A stretch of DNA of 64,000 bases from Oscillospiraceae bacterium. Lineage in GTDB: Bacteria; Bacillota; Clostridia; Christensenellales; QALW01. Positions 55,994 through 64,000 of this stretch are shown here, one piece after another. The notes below the pieces were generated by a model that saw only the letters and a program-made list of their open reading frames with translations, was not told the DNA's origin and did no database searches. Position numbers and translations under genes: made by a program. The stretch's first letter is position 1, and every line of letters begins with the position of its first letter. The DNA lies in NCBI GenBank assembly GCA_022009755.1, contig CP091722.1, positions 1,062,001 to 1,126,000 of the forward strand. Reading direction: 5' to 3'.

Positions 55994-57226
55994 TCAGCAG
56001 TGCGTAAGCTCGCCTGGCTCCACATCAAATTCCAGCATGACGCCCCATGGCACGCGCGCCTGCGGCGCGACGCTTATTCCCTTGCCCACAAGGGTTATGC
56101 CCTCATCGCACAAGGGGCTGGGCTCCCGGTTTATATTGCCCTCACGACAGCCGATAAATGCGTTTTCCCCCACCACGGCGCGTTCGCCTATGACGGCGTT
56201 TCGCACGGTTGCTCCCCTGCACAGATGTGCATACGGCAGTATTATTGAGTTTCCACCGTTACTCCGTCCTCAATATTCACGCCGGTGAAAACCACGGAGT
56301 GAAAAACATCGCCTGCAATGTAGCAGCCCTCGGTTATGCAGGAATCGGTTATATGCGCGCCTTTTTTAACATATTGAGGCGGCATTCCCGCAGTACGGGA
56401 ATAGATGCGCCAAGAGTCATCGCGAAGATCCAGCACCGGTCTTTCGCCCAGCATATCCATATTTGCCTCCCACAGGGAGCGCACGGTTCCGACATCCTTC
56501 CAATAGCCGTCGAAGGCGTAGGCATACATGCCGCAGCCGTCGGAGAGCATTGCGGGAATGACATCCTTGCCGAAATCGTTGGAGGAGGACACATTGCTTT
56601 CGTCCATGGTAAGGTACTTTTAAGCACGCTCCAACGGAATATGTACACGCCCATGCTGGCCAAAGTGCTTTTGGGCTGCTTGGGCTTTTCGGTGAAATCG
56701 TATATTCTGCCCTCCGCATCGGCGCTCATAATGCCGTAGCGGCTTGCCTCCTTAAGGGGGACATTTATGACCGCTATGGTAGCATCCGCATTCTTGGAGA
56801 TATGATATCTGAGCATTTCCGATAATCCATTTTGTATATATGATCGCCCGAAAGGATAAGCACATATTCCGGGCGGAACTGCTCGATAAATTCGGTATTT
56901 TGGTATATAGCATTTGCCGTGCCCTTATACCACTCCCCCTTATTGCCCCGTACAAACGGGGGCAGAACATAGACGCCGCCGTTTGTGCGGTCCATATCCC
57001 AGGGCTGTCCGCTCCCGATATAGGTATTAAGCTCAAGGGGCTGATACTGTGTAAGCACCCCGACGGTGGTTATGGAGGAGTTTGCACAGTTGGACAGCGG
57101 AAAATCTATAATGCGGTATTTTCCGCCGAAGGGAACCGCCGGCTTTGCCACCGTAGTGGTAAGAGCGCCCAGACGGCTGCCCTGCCCGCCGGCCAGTATC
57201 ATGGCAACGCATTGTGAATGCATCAT
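55994..57226 (-). CDS. glgC: glucose-1-phosphate adenylyltransferase, catalytic subunit, three frame breaks
   Basis: Makes ADP-glucose, the committed step of glycogen synthesis. ILAGGQGSRLGALT at the N-terminus, KPAVPFGGKYRIIDFPLSNC, DHIYKMDY, FTEKPKQPKSTLASMGVYIF, WKDVGTVRSLWEANMDM and beta-helix repeats. Breaks at TTT (56816-56818), TTTT (56618-56621) and TTT (56250-56252); adding one base at each yields a single protein of about 411 residues. Confidence 0.94.
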
Positions 57227-57322
57227 AAAAACATATGTGTCCTTTCAGTATTTCATGTAACGCCGCAAAATCAGCAGCGCACGGCCGCGGAGAAATCCGC
57301 GGCTGTGCCTGCATATGCCCGA

Positions 57323-59242
57323 TCAATCGGTTCTTTTGTATATCAGCACGCTAAGCCCCGGCAGATTCAGTCGCAGGCGGTTCTTATGCCCTGCCGTTTC
57401 GTGTTCATCGGTTTCCGCAGATTCAACAGCCTCAAAGCCGCTGCCGCCGAAGGCTTTATCCTCACTGGAGAGCACAAGCTCCCACGCGCTTTGCTCCGGC
57501 ATGCCCACCCAGTAGTCATAGCGCTCCACGGGAGTCATATTAACGGCAATGAGCAGCTGCTCCGTGCCGCATTTGCGAAGGAAGGTGAACACGCTGGCCG
57601 CCGCATCATCGGCATTGCACCAAACAAAGCCCTCCCACGAGGTATCCTCCGCCCAAAGCGCGGGATTGCTTCTGTACAGCCGGTTAAGGGCGCGCACAAA
57701 GGAATATATACCGCGGTGAGTTTCGTACCGAAGCAGCTCCCATTCGATATCTTCGTAGTAGCGCCACTCCATGAACTGCCCCAATTCCGTGCCCATAAAG
57801 AGCAGCTTTTTCCCGGGGTGTGCGTACATATAGCCAAGGTAGGCCTTAAGGGAGGCAAACTTCTGCCAATAATCGCCGTTCATTTTATCCAAAATGGTTT
57901 TTTTGCCGTGTACGCACTCATCATGGGACAGGGGCAAAATAAAGTTTTCGTTGAAGGCATACATCATGGAAAAGGTCATAAGCCCGTGTCTGCCGCTGCG
58001 GAAAAGAGGATCGGTTTCCATATATCTGAGGGTATCGTTCATCCAGCCCATATTCCACTTAAAGCCGAAGCCGAGCCCCCCGTCGGACACGGGGGCGGTT
58101 ACGCGCGGATAATCCGTTGATTCCTCCGCCACCATTATTGCATTGGGGAAGCGTGCGTATACCTCGGTATTCAGGCGCTTTATGAACTCCACCGCGGCAA
58201 GGTTTTCCCGCCCGCCGTGCTCGTTGGGCGTCCACTCGCCGTCCCGCGCGCCGTAATCAAGATAGAGCATGCAGGACACGGCGTCCACGCGCAGTCCGTC
58301 CAGATGATACTCGCTGAGCCAGTAAAGAGCATTTGAGATAAGGAAGGAGCGAACCTCCGGCCTTTCCAGATTGAATTTAAGCGTGCCCCACTGCTTTTGA
58401 TCGCCGCGGTCGCCCTCCGCCTCATAAAGCGCAGTGCCGTCAAAGCGGGCAAGACCGTGTTCATCCCGGCTGAAATGTGCGGGAACCCAGTCCATAATAA
58501 CTCCGATGCCCTTGGCATGCAGCGTGTCCACAAAGTATTTGAAGTCCTCCGGCGTACCGTAGCGGGAGGTGGGGGCATAAAAGCCGGTTACCTGATAGCC
58601 CCATGAGCCGTCATAGGGATGCTCGGCCAGCGGCAGCAGCTCCACATGCGTATAGCCGTTATCCTGAGCATAGGCGGCAAGCTTGTCCGCTATATCGCGA
58701 TAGGAGAGCATTTCGCCCTTTTCCGAACGCACCCAGGAGCCAAGATGCAGCTCATAAATGCTCATGGGTTCATTATACGGCGCCTTGCCGTGCTTTATGC
58801 GATATACTCCGTCGTGCCATTTATAATCGTCATACCATGTGCGGCTGGCCGTTTCGGGACGGAGCTGAGCAAAGCGCGCAAAGGGGTCGGCCTTATAATG
58901 CACGCTGCCGTCACGGTGCTCCAGCGTAAACTTGTAGGTCCAGCCCACGCCGATATCCGCGATATATTTTTCCCAGATGCCGCTGTCGCCCACAGGCTGC
59001 ATTGCATCCGCTCCCGGCTGCCAGTCGTTCCAGTCGCCTACCACGCTTACGCGCACGGCATTGGGCGCCCATACGGCAAAATAATAGCCGTCAATCTGCC
59101 CTGTACTGTTAAAAACGGGACGCGCTCCGAGCATATTATATGCTTCAAAGTGCGTCCCTTGACGGAACAAATAAACATCAAGCGGGCCTATGAGCCTGCC
59201 TTCGTCTGTGCCGGGCTTCCAACCTTGCAAAGCTTTATCCAA
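57323..59242 (-). CDS. glgB: 1,4-alpha-glucan branching enzyme
   Basis: GH13 transferase that introduces alpha-1,6 branches. N-terminal CBM48-like domain (YFAVWAPNAVRVSVVGDWNDW), catalytic Asp in HLDGLRVDAVSCMLYLDY, Glu in IMVAEESTDYP, Asp in LPLSHDECVHGK. 639 residues, intact. TTG start at 59242 with AGGGGGCG upstream. First gene of the operon. Confidence 0.95.
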   Translation of the reverse strand: MDKALQGWKPGTDEGRLIGPLDVYLFRQGTHFEAYNMLGARPVFNSTGQIDGYYFAVWAPNAVRVSVVGDWNDWQPGADAMQPVGDSGIWEKYIADIGVGWTYKFTLEHRDGSVHYKADPFARFAQLRPETASRTWYDDYKWHDGVYRIKHGKAPYNEPMSIYELHLGSWVRSEKGEMLSYRDIADKLAAYAQDNGYTHVELLPLAEHPYDGSWGYQVTGFYAPTSRYGTPEDFKYFVDTLHAKGIGVIMDWVPAHFSRDEHGLARFDGTALYEAEGDRGDQKQWGTLKFNLERPEVRSFLISNALYWLSEYHLDGLRVDAVSCMLYLDYGARDGEWTPNEHGGRENLAAVEFIKRLNTEVYARFPNAIMVAEESTDYPRVTAPVSDGGLGFGFKWNMGWMNDTLRYMETDPLFRSGRHGLMTFSMMYAFNENFILPLSHDECVHGKKTILDKMNGDYWQKFASLKAYLGYMYAHPGKKLLFMGTELGQFMEWRYYEDIEWELLRYETHRGIYSFVRALNRLYRSNPALWAEDTSWEGFVWCNADDAAASVFTFLRKCGTEQLLIAVNMTPVERYDYWVGMPEQSAWELVLSSEDKAFGGSGFEAVESAETDEHETAGHKNRLRLNLPGLSVLIYKRTD

Positions 59243-59303
59243 ATAAAACGCCCCCTTATTTCATTATATCGCCAAGGGTCTGCCGCCCTTGAGCCTTTAG
59301 TTC

Positions 59304-59332
59304 AGTTTACCAAATCCGAGCCGTAAAGTCAA
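59304..59332 (-). promoter_or_regulatory. promoter of the glg operon
   Basis: Minus strand TTGACT (59327-59332), 17-base spacer, TAAACT (59304-59309). Confidence 0.65.
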
Positions 59333-59485
59333 TACCGCTTAAGTAAAATAAATGAAAAAAATTCTCATCAGAAATTCAAAACGGTTTATTTTTCAGAGTT
59401 TTTTTCCCCATTCAAGGCGCGGATACACGAAAAAAAGCAGCACCGAAACAGGGCAAGGCGTTTGGCCGGATGCCGAACGCAGGCA

Positions 59486-59513
59486 TTGACACCTTTGCGA
59501 AAAAGCATATAAA
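59486..59513 (+). promoter_or_regulatory. promoter of the rRNA methyltransferase gene
   Basis: TTGACA (59486-59491), 16-base spacer, TATAAA (59508-59513). The leader contains a GCACCCC…GGGGTGC hairpin (about 59534-59577). Apart from this and the glg promoter I see nothing else in the 59243-59595 gap. Confidence 0.65.
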
Positions 59514-59595
59514 ATATTCTAAATAAACAAAAAGCACCCCCGTGCCGCAAAATTGCAGGCTGCAGGCGCGGGGTGCGCAAAGAGTGAGAAATGAT

Positions 59596-60624
59596 ATGAA
59601 AAAGAAATTGAATTACAGCGTCATATCCTATCAGGCGGAGATGGCAAACGAGGCATTGGGCGAGCTGCTTACGGCGGACGGTCAGGCAAGCGCAGTGCCG
59701 CTTGATGAGGAAACGGCTTTGGCCGCCACCGTGCCGGATTTCGGCAGGCTTTGTGAAATTTTCCGGCGCAGGCCACCGGTTTTTATCCGGCATATTCATC
59801 CGGCGGAGCAGACGGTGGAGCTGTGCGGTGAGAGGGAGCGCGACCTTGAGGTTCTGTGCAGCGCCGCCGAAAGCTTCAAGGAACGCGTAACGCAGAGATA
59901 CTCGGTGCAGTGCAGAATATTGGGCAAGCATGACGGCGGGCTTGCGCCCTTTGATATAAACAGCGCATTAAGCGCCGTGCTTGCCGCATCGGGGCAGGAA
60001 TGCGATATCAAAAACCCGGTGCAGGTGCTGAGCGTTACCGCTGCAAACGGAAAAGCGTATATGGGCCTTTCCCTTGCAAAAGACAATCTTTCCTCCTGGG
60101 CCGGAGGAAGGATACGCTTCCGCAGGGAGGACGGGCAGCTTTCCCGCGCGGAATTCAAGCTGCTTGAGGCGGAACAGACCTTGGGCGTAGCACTGTTTCC
60201 GGGAGCACGGGTATTGGATCTGGGTGCCGCGCCCGGCGGCTGGAGCCGCATTGCGCTGGAGCGCGGCTGCTCGGTGGTGGCCGTGGACCCCGCAGAGCTT
60301 GATCCCGGTCTGCTTGCCCGCCGCGGTATAACGCATATAAAAAAGACGGCGCAGGAATACCTTGAAGCGCCGGAAAATGATTTTGATTTTATTCTTAATG
60401 ACATGCGGATGGCCCCTGAGGAATCGGCCGCGCTTATTGCGCGCTTTCAGCCCTGCCTTAAGTACAGAGGCACGGTGGTGCTGACCCTTAAGCTGTTCGG
60501 GGACAAGCCGCGCCGCCAGATGCTGCGTGCCCTTGACACGCTGGGCAACTATTACAGCATTGTGCATGTGCGCCAGCTGTTTCACAACCGAAGCGAGGTA
60601 ACCGTTATTCTGCGCAAGGAATAG
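59596..60624 (+). CDS. RlmM-like 2'-O-ribose methyltransferase (FtsJ fold)
   Basis: About 342 residues. THUMP-like N-terminal half, then a Rossmann methyltransferase with LSRAEFKLLEAEQTLG, SAM motif VLDLGAAPGGWSRIA, and catalytic-tetrad candidates including Lys of AEFKLLE, Asp of LNDMRM, and Lys of LKLFGDK. Resembles RlmM, which methylates C2498 of 23S rRNA in E. coli. Start at MKKKLNYSV is the best of two; its ribosome site is weak. Confidence 0.82.
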   Translation: MKKKLNYSVISYQAEMANEALGELLTADGQASAVPLDEETALAATVPDFGRLCEIFRRRPPVFIRHIHPAEQTVELCGERERDLEVLCSAAESFKERVTQRYSVQCRILGKHDGGLAPFDINSALSAVLAASGQECDIKNPVQVLSVTAANGKAYMGLSLAKDNLSSWAGGRIRFRREDGQLSRAEFKLLEAEQTLGVALFPGARVLDLGAAPGGWSRIALERGCSVVAVDPAELDPGLLARRGITHIKKTAQEYLEAPENDFDFILNDMRMAPEESAALIARFQPCLKYRGTVVLTLKLFGDKPRRQMLRALDTLGNYYSIVHVRQLFHNRSEVTVILRKE

Positions 60625-60661
60625 ACTGCTGCGGCAAAAGCGCAAGATTCATAGAGCAGTT

Positions 60662-60688
60662 AAAAAGCAGGGCGTTTGCCCTGCTTTT
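60662..60688 (+). terminator. terminator of the methyltransferase gene
   Basis: AAAAGCAGGGC GTTT GCCCTGCTTTT. Confidence 0.85.
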
Positions 60689-60788
60689 GCTGTTTTGTAC
60701 ATATACCGCTCAGCAGATACGAAAATGCACACGGCTGATTTTTTGCTGTTTTGCAGCGAAACGCGAAGACGCGCCGCAAGCGCAAGGA

Positions 60789-60893
60789 ACGCCGCAGTAA
60801 GCCGTGCTTACGCAGGCGTGCCCGCAGCGCGGGCCGGGCGGCGGCAAGCCCGCAGGGCGCAGACGGCGCACGGCCGGGGGCGAAGCCCCCGGC
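60789..60893. repeat. GC-rich element with three consecutive hairpins
   Basis: Hairpins at 60789-60819 (ACGCC…GTAAGC CGT GCTTAC…GGCGT), 60820-60834 (GCCCGC AGC GCGGGC) and 60873-60893 (CCGGGGGC GAA GCCCCCGG). No coding sequence supported. Sits in the 60625-61060 gap. Confidence 0.6.
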
Positions 60894-60938
60894 GCGGCGT
60901 CCGCTGCTTAAATATGCTTGGCTGCACATATATGCAGT

Positions 60939-61013
<75 letters not shown>

Positions 61014-61060
61014 CATTTGCTATTCACTGCTCATTCTTGTTTTCGCTGCATATGCCCGTA

Positions 61061-62665
61061 TTATCGCATGAAGCCGCCCGCGCCCACGGCGCTGAAGCTG
61101 TGACTTTGCATATCCTGTGAAAAAGTGTAGGTGCCGGTGCTGCAGGAAAAGCTCATAAGGCACACTCCGCTGTACAGCCCAATTGTTCCGTACTCCGGGC
61201 GCATAACGCTCCAAAGCAGCTTACCGTCCTTAATACGGAGCTTATCGCCTATCGCACCTTCGGTGCTGTAAAAGCTTTCCGGCTGTCCTGTCTGCGCATC
61301 GCACACCATAAGAATGGCCGTGACATTTTCCCGCATCATGCGCGCAATGTCGGCGCACGCCTCCTCGGTTGTGCTTACAAAATTTTCGCCGTATTTATCA
61401 TCGATCTTTTCCAGCACCGCGGCAATATCTGCCCATTGCTCATCGTAAATATAGCTGCTGTTTTCGGGAATTGCGGCGGAATGTGCCGAAATGTAGAGCT
61501 TATCCCCAATTTGCAGCACACTGTCCACGGTAAGCAGTCTTCCTTTATCGGAATATATTCTTGTTTGCCGAATGCCGTTTTCATCAAAGGTTATAAGCAC
61601 GGCTTGACCGACAGTGGGGCCTTTTGCCTTGATTATATAGCCGTCGCCCGCTCTGTATGCCGTTTTTCGCCCATCGCCGACTTCTATATCGCATTTATGG
61701 CGGCTTATACATTCTGCTGCCCGCTCATCCGTGACAATTATCTCCAAGACTTGACCGTGATTGCCGTTTCTTCCGATCAGAATGAAGGTCAGACTTCCGT
61801 TATCGTTTTCAAACACGCCTATGCAGGAGGCATATGACAGGCTCGATTTTATGCTGCTTTTTGCTTTTATCCGACCGTCCGCACTTACGCATATAATATC
61901 GATGACGGCTCCCCCTGCACTGCACTGAATAATATCCCCGCCGTGCAATTCGGTATAAGGGCCAAGATCGTTTATATTTTCCGGCATGGGCACTCGCCAG
62001 CATTCTTCCCCTTCGCGGAAGCAGGCAATATAACATTTTTGTATGCCGTCGGCGGGTGCTGTATCATATATTCTTCTTATCAAAGCCGCGCCGCCCATAT
62101 TCTTGCCCGTAAGCATGGTATCATAATAGTTACTGGCATTTCGCTGCCGCTCCAAGGGAGTAAATTCCGGCCATATCGGCGTTATGTTGCAGCCGTATAT
62201 GCCCTCGGTGCCGTCTGTTGCCTCGGTCTGCGGCTGATCCCTGCGGGCATCGGTGCCGACAGTTGCGGAAATCTGTGCCGTTTCGGTGGCCGACGCCGCA
62301 GCGCTGGCATAGCCGGGCTGCATACTGAGCCGCAGCGTAAGCTCACGGTATGCCGTTTTGATCTCGTTTCTGTTCATGCCCTCAATGTTTACATAGTGCT
62401 CCCTGAGGAAATTGACTGCGCAGTCGTACTGTCTTGCCTCTTCGGCTACGGCATAGACGCCGAGCGAGCCCACGGCAATCAGCGCGGCGCAGCCCACTGC
62501 CGCACAGCGGCGCAGCGGCGCCCAGGTTTGCTTTATGCCAAGCCCCGTAAGAAAGGCCGTTTTCTGCGCTATTCTTTTGCGCGATATACCGCAAGGTATG
62601 CGATCCTTATGCAGTTTTGTGTTTTCTGCAAGCAGCTCCTCAAACAGCCTGCGATCGTCATTCAT
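61061..62665 (-). CDS. membrane-anchored partner of the ECF sigma factor (putative anti-sigma/sensor)
   Basis: 534 residues: about 50 cytoplasmic N-terminal residues, one transmembrane helix (CAAVGCAALIAVGSLGVYAVA, about 54-74), a Ser/Thr/Ala linker and a large beta-rich outer domain. Its start overlaps the sigma gene by 8 bases with a GGGAGG site, the normal arrangement for an anti-sigma factor. No zinc-finger (ZAS) motif visible. The outer domain is unrecognised. Confidence 0.7.
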   Translation of the reverse strand: MNDDRRLFEELLAENTKLHKDRIPCGISRKRIAQKTAFLTGLGIKQTWAPLRRCAAVGCAALIAVGSLGVYAVAEEARQYDCAVNFLREHYVNIEGMNRNEIKTAYRELTLRLSMQPGYASAAASATETAQISATVGTDARRDQPQTEATDGTEGIYGCNITPIWPEFTPLERQRNASNYYDTMLTGKNMGGAALIRRIYDTAPADGIQKCYIACFREGEECWRVPMPENINDLGPYTELHGGDIIQCSAGGAVIDIICVSADGRIKAKSSIKSSLSYASCIGVFENDNGSLTFILIGRNGNHGQVLEIIVTDERAAECISRHKCDIEVGDGRKTAYRAGDGYIIKAKGPTVGQAVLITFDENGIRQTRIYSDKGRLLTVDSVLQIGDKLYISAHSAAIPENSSYIYDEQWADIAAVLEKIDDKYGENFVSTTEEACADIARMMRENVTAILMVCDAQTGQPESFYSTEGAIGDKLRIKDGKLLWSVMRPEYGTIGLYSGVCLMSFSCSTGTYTFSQDMQSHSFSAVGAGGFMR

Positions 62666-63203
62666 ATTTATCGCCTCCCAGGATACTCCTTAGTTTTTTT
62701 ACCGCTCTGTGTGCTCTTGTATCCACTGCGGAAACCGTCATATGCATTATTCGGGCAATGTCCTTTGAATTTTGGGACATAAAGTATTTGCGAAGCAGTA
62801 TCTCGCGGTCGGTATTTTCCAGTGCGTCTATCGCCCCCAGAAGCTCCTGCCGCCTTTCCCTGCTCTCGGCCTCGTCCTCGGGGCCTGCCGCCGTGTCCGG
62901 CTCCGCGCCCTCAAGCTCCTCCTGCGGGGCGCCGTTTTTGCGCAGCATATCAATGCACTGGCGCTTGGCTATAATGCACAGCCAACCGGAAAGCCCGCAG
63001 CGCTGCGGATCGTAGCTTTCGCGGGAAAACCAAAACCTTGCAAAGGCTGCGGAAACGCAGTCCTCCACATCCTGCGGTGAAGCGCCGCTGCCCAGGATTC
63101 CCCTGCACACCGTGCACATAAGCCCGGTATAAAGCCGCATTATAAGCTTCATGCCCTCCTCCGGCTCTGCCGCAAGGCGTGCAAGTATTTTTTCCTGTGT
63201 CAA
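62658..63203 (-). CDS. ECF-type RNA polymerase sigma factor
   Basis: 181 residues: region 2 (DVEDCVSAAFARFWFSRESYDPQRCGLSGWLCIIAKRQCIDMLR) and region 4 (ENTDREILLRKYFMSQNSKDIARIMHMTVSAVDTRAHRAVKKLR), linked by an acidic stretch. TTG start at 63203 with GGAGGTGA upstream. Paired with a membrane protein; targets unknown. Confidence 0.88.
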   Translation of the reverse strand: MTQEKILARLAAEPEEGMKLIMRLYTGLMCTVCRGILGSGASPQDVEDCVSAAFARFWFSRESYDPQRCGLSGWLCIIAKRQCIDMLRKNGAPQEELEGAEPDTAAGPEDEAESRERRQELLGAIDALENTDREILLRKYFMSQNSKDIARIMHMTVSAVDTRAHRAVKKLRSILGGDKYE

Positions 63204-63640
63204 CGCGTCACCTCCACCGCCGCGGCGATTTGCCTTGTCAGACCCGTTCGTTCAGGTCTGTCCGTGCGCAGCGGCACCGCGCGTTCTTCCCCTTTTTTAC
63301 GCACGATGCCGTTTTGCAGGATTTGCGGACAGAATACCTGCGCGCCGATGCCCCTGATATCGGCGCGCTTTTCATGCTCCCTTATACTGTACTCCTTTAT
63401 TCTCCTTTATATTGCTATATTGCCGCCCGTGCGTTTTTGATGTGCTTTCCCCCGTGCGGCGCACGGCGGCACCTTATCCCCTGCTTTTCCCCAAAAGCTT
63501 GATGCGCGCCTGAATATGCGCCGGCTCCGTGACGGCTTAATTACATAATTATATACGGTTTTTTCACTTTTTTTCTTACAGGATTTTTATGCTTTTTTTC
63601 TGCGCAAATTTTTGGAAAATAATTGCGGCTTTTTAATTGT
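63204..63640. other. intergenic region upstream of the sigma gene
   Basis: No gene supported. It holds a CAGACC…GGTCTG hairpin (63239-63260) and a T-tract-rich, AT-rich stretch (63541-63640). Promoter for the sigma gene could not be fixed. Confidence 0.4.
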
Positions 63641-63673
63641 AAAAATGCCGAAGAAACACCGTTTCTCCGGCAG
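63641..63673 (-). terminator. terminator of the 3'-terminal window gene
   Basis: Minus strand GCCGGAGAAAC GGT GTTTCTTCGGC then ATTTTTA. Confidence 0.85.
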
Positions 63674-63709
63674 ATACAAAAGCATTTTCCGCGGCATTTT
63701 CCCCTACGC

Positions 63710-64000
63710 TTACACATAGGATATTCCGGAATCCCACTGTAAAATACGCTCTTTCATTCCGTTTATATCCAGCACGCCGCAGGCAAAGCCCTTGCGTACA
63801 AGCTCCTCCGGCACGAATTCATCGTATTTTTCAAACACCGGCACCTCTCCCGGATAAAGCAGCTCCATCGGATTTACAAGCTCTGCCGCTTTTTTTGCCA
63901 AAAGGTGCAGGAATTCATCGGGCTCGGCCGTCATGCGGAACTGCATAAAATACGGCTTTGAGCTTTCAAAGCCCTTGATCCCCGCCTCGGCGCATTTGAG
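63710..64000 (-). CDS. C-terminal end of a probable Lhr-like ATP-dependent helicase (partial)
   Basis: The frame is open to the window edge (… CAEAGIKGFESSKPYFMQFRMTAEPDEFLHLL) and ends in VFEKYDEFVPEELVRKGFACGVLDINGMKERI. The KYDEFVPEELVRKGF pattern resembles the C-terminus of Lhr-type DEAD/DEAH helicases, but the motor domains are outside the window. Only the last 96 residues are visible. Confidence 0.4.
   Translation of the reverse strand, partial: LKCAEAGIKGFESSKPYFMQFRMTAEPDEFLHLLAKKAAELVNPMELLYPGEVPVFEKYDEFVPEELVRKGFACGVLDINGMKERILQWDSGISYV

Overview
The window looks like a chromosome segment of an anaerobic, spore-forming member of the Bacillota (class Clostridia), probably an uncultured gut-type lineage. 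The evidence is cdaA-cdaR, an AbrB-type regulator with a zinc ribbon, spore maturation genes spmA/spmB, a glycine T-box in front of a single-chain glycyl-tRNA synthetase, a glycyl radical enzyme with its activase, a FeoA/FeoB iron system, and a clostridial-type glycogen operon with both glgC and glgD. Base composition is moderately GC-rich, with AT-richer islands at about 4.5-6.6 kb, 14.4-15.8 kb and 44.5-46.0 kb. TTG starts are fairly common (cdaA, spmA, glgB, the ECF sigma gene).

Layout. 0-2 kb: a RelA/SpoT-domain protein and a P-loop ATPase. 2.1-4.4 kb: cdaA-cdaR, ended by a hairpin terminator into which an IS1182-type element has inserted (4.46-5.97 kb). 6.0-10.1 kb: a small secreted protein bracketed by a perfect 17-bp inverted repeat, then a membrane protein and a MacB/FtsX-type ABC transporter. 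10.1-14.4 kb: prfC, a membrane protein, abrB-like, spmAB and tRNA-Ala(CGC). 14.8-16.8 kb: an HTH/transmembrane protein and a secreted protein. 17-24.6 kb: ftsH, glyS with its T-box, ung, a class I glutamine amidotransferase, and rpsF-ssb-rpsR. 24.8-29.3 kb: a metal/iron block (HMA protein, DtxR-like regulator, FeoB-associated protein, feoB, two feoA) with three matching palindromic operators. 29.4-31.1 kb: a MATE transporter. 31.2-38.6 kb: a glycoside-hydrolase-like lipoprotein, a zinc alcohol dehydrogenase, a glycyl radical enzyme with its activase, and a divergent AraC regulator. 38.7-42.7 kb: mscS and the ywlC-prfA-prmC group. 43-48.7 kb: larE, membrane proteins, a second MATE protein, trpS and a lipoprotein. 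48.8-59.3 kb: a complete glycogen operon (glgB-glgC-glgD-glgA-glgP-GH13 hydrolase). 59.6-64 kb: an RlmM-like methyltransferase, an ECF sigma factor with a membrane partner, and the 3' end of a probable helicase.

The strongest global signal is that about 30 single-base (rarely two-base) frame breaks interrupt otherwise well-conserved genes, including genes expected to be essential (prfA, glyS, trpS, ftsH). Most sit in short homopolymers of 3-6 bases and are repaired by changing the run by one base. This most likely reflects homopolymer-length errors in the assembly rather than gene decay. Genes are therefore annotated here across these breaks.

The items most worth following up are: the inverted-repeat-flanked secreted protein beside an ABC exporter; the IS insertion that duplicated a terminator hairpin; the phased ~11-bp A-tract arrays at gene 3' ends; the glycyl radical enzyme locus of unassigned substrate; the iron operators; and a structured GC-hairpin/heptamer-repeat element near 60.8-61.0 kb.
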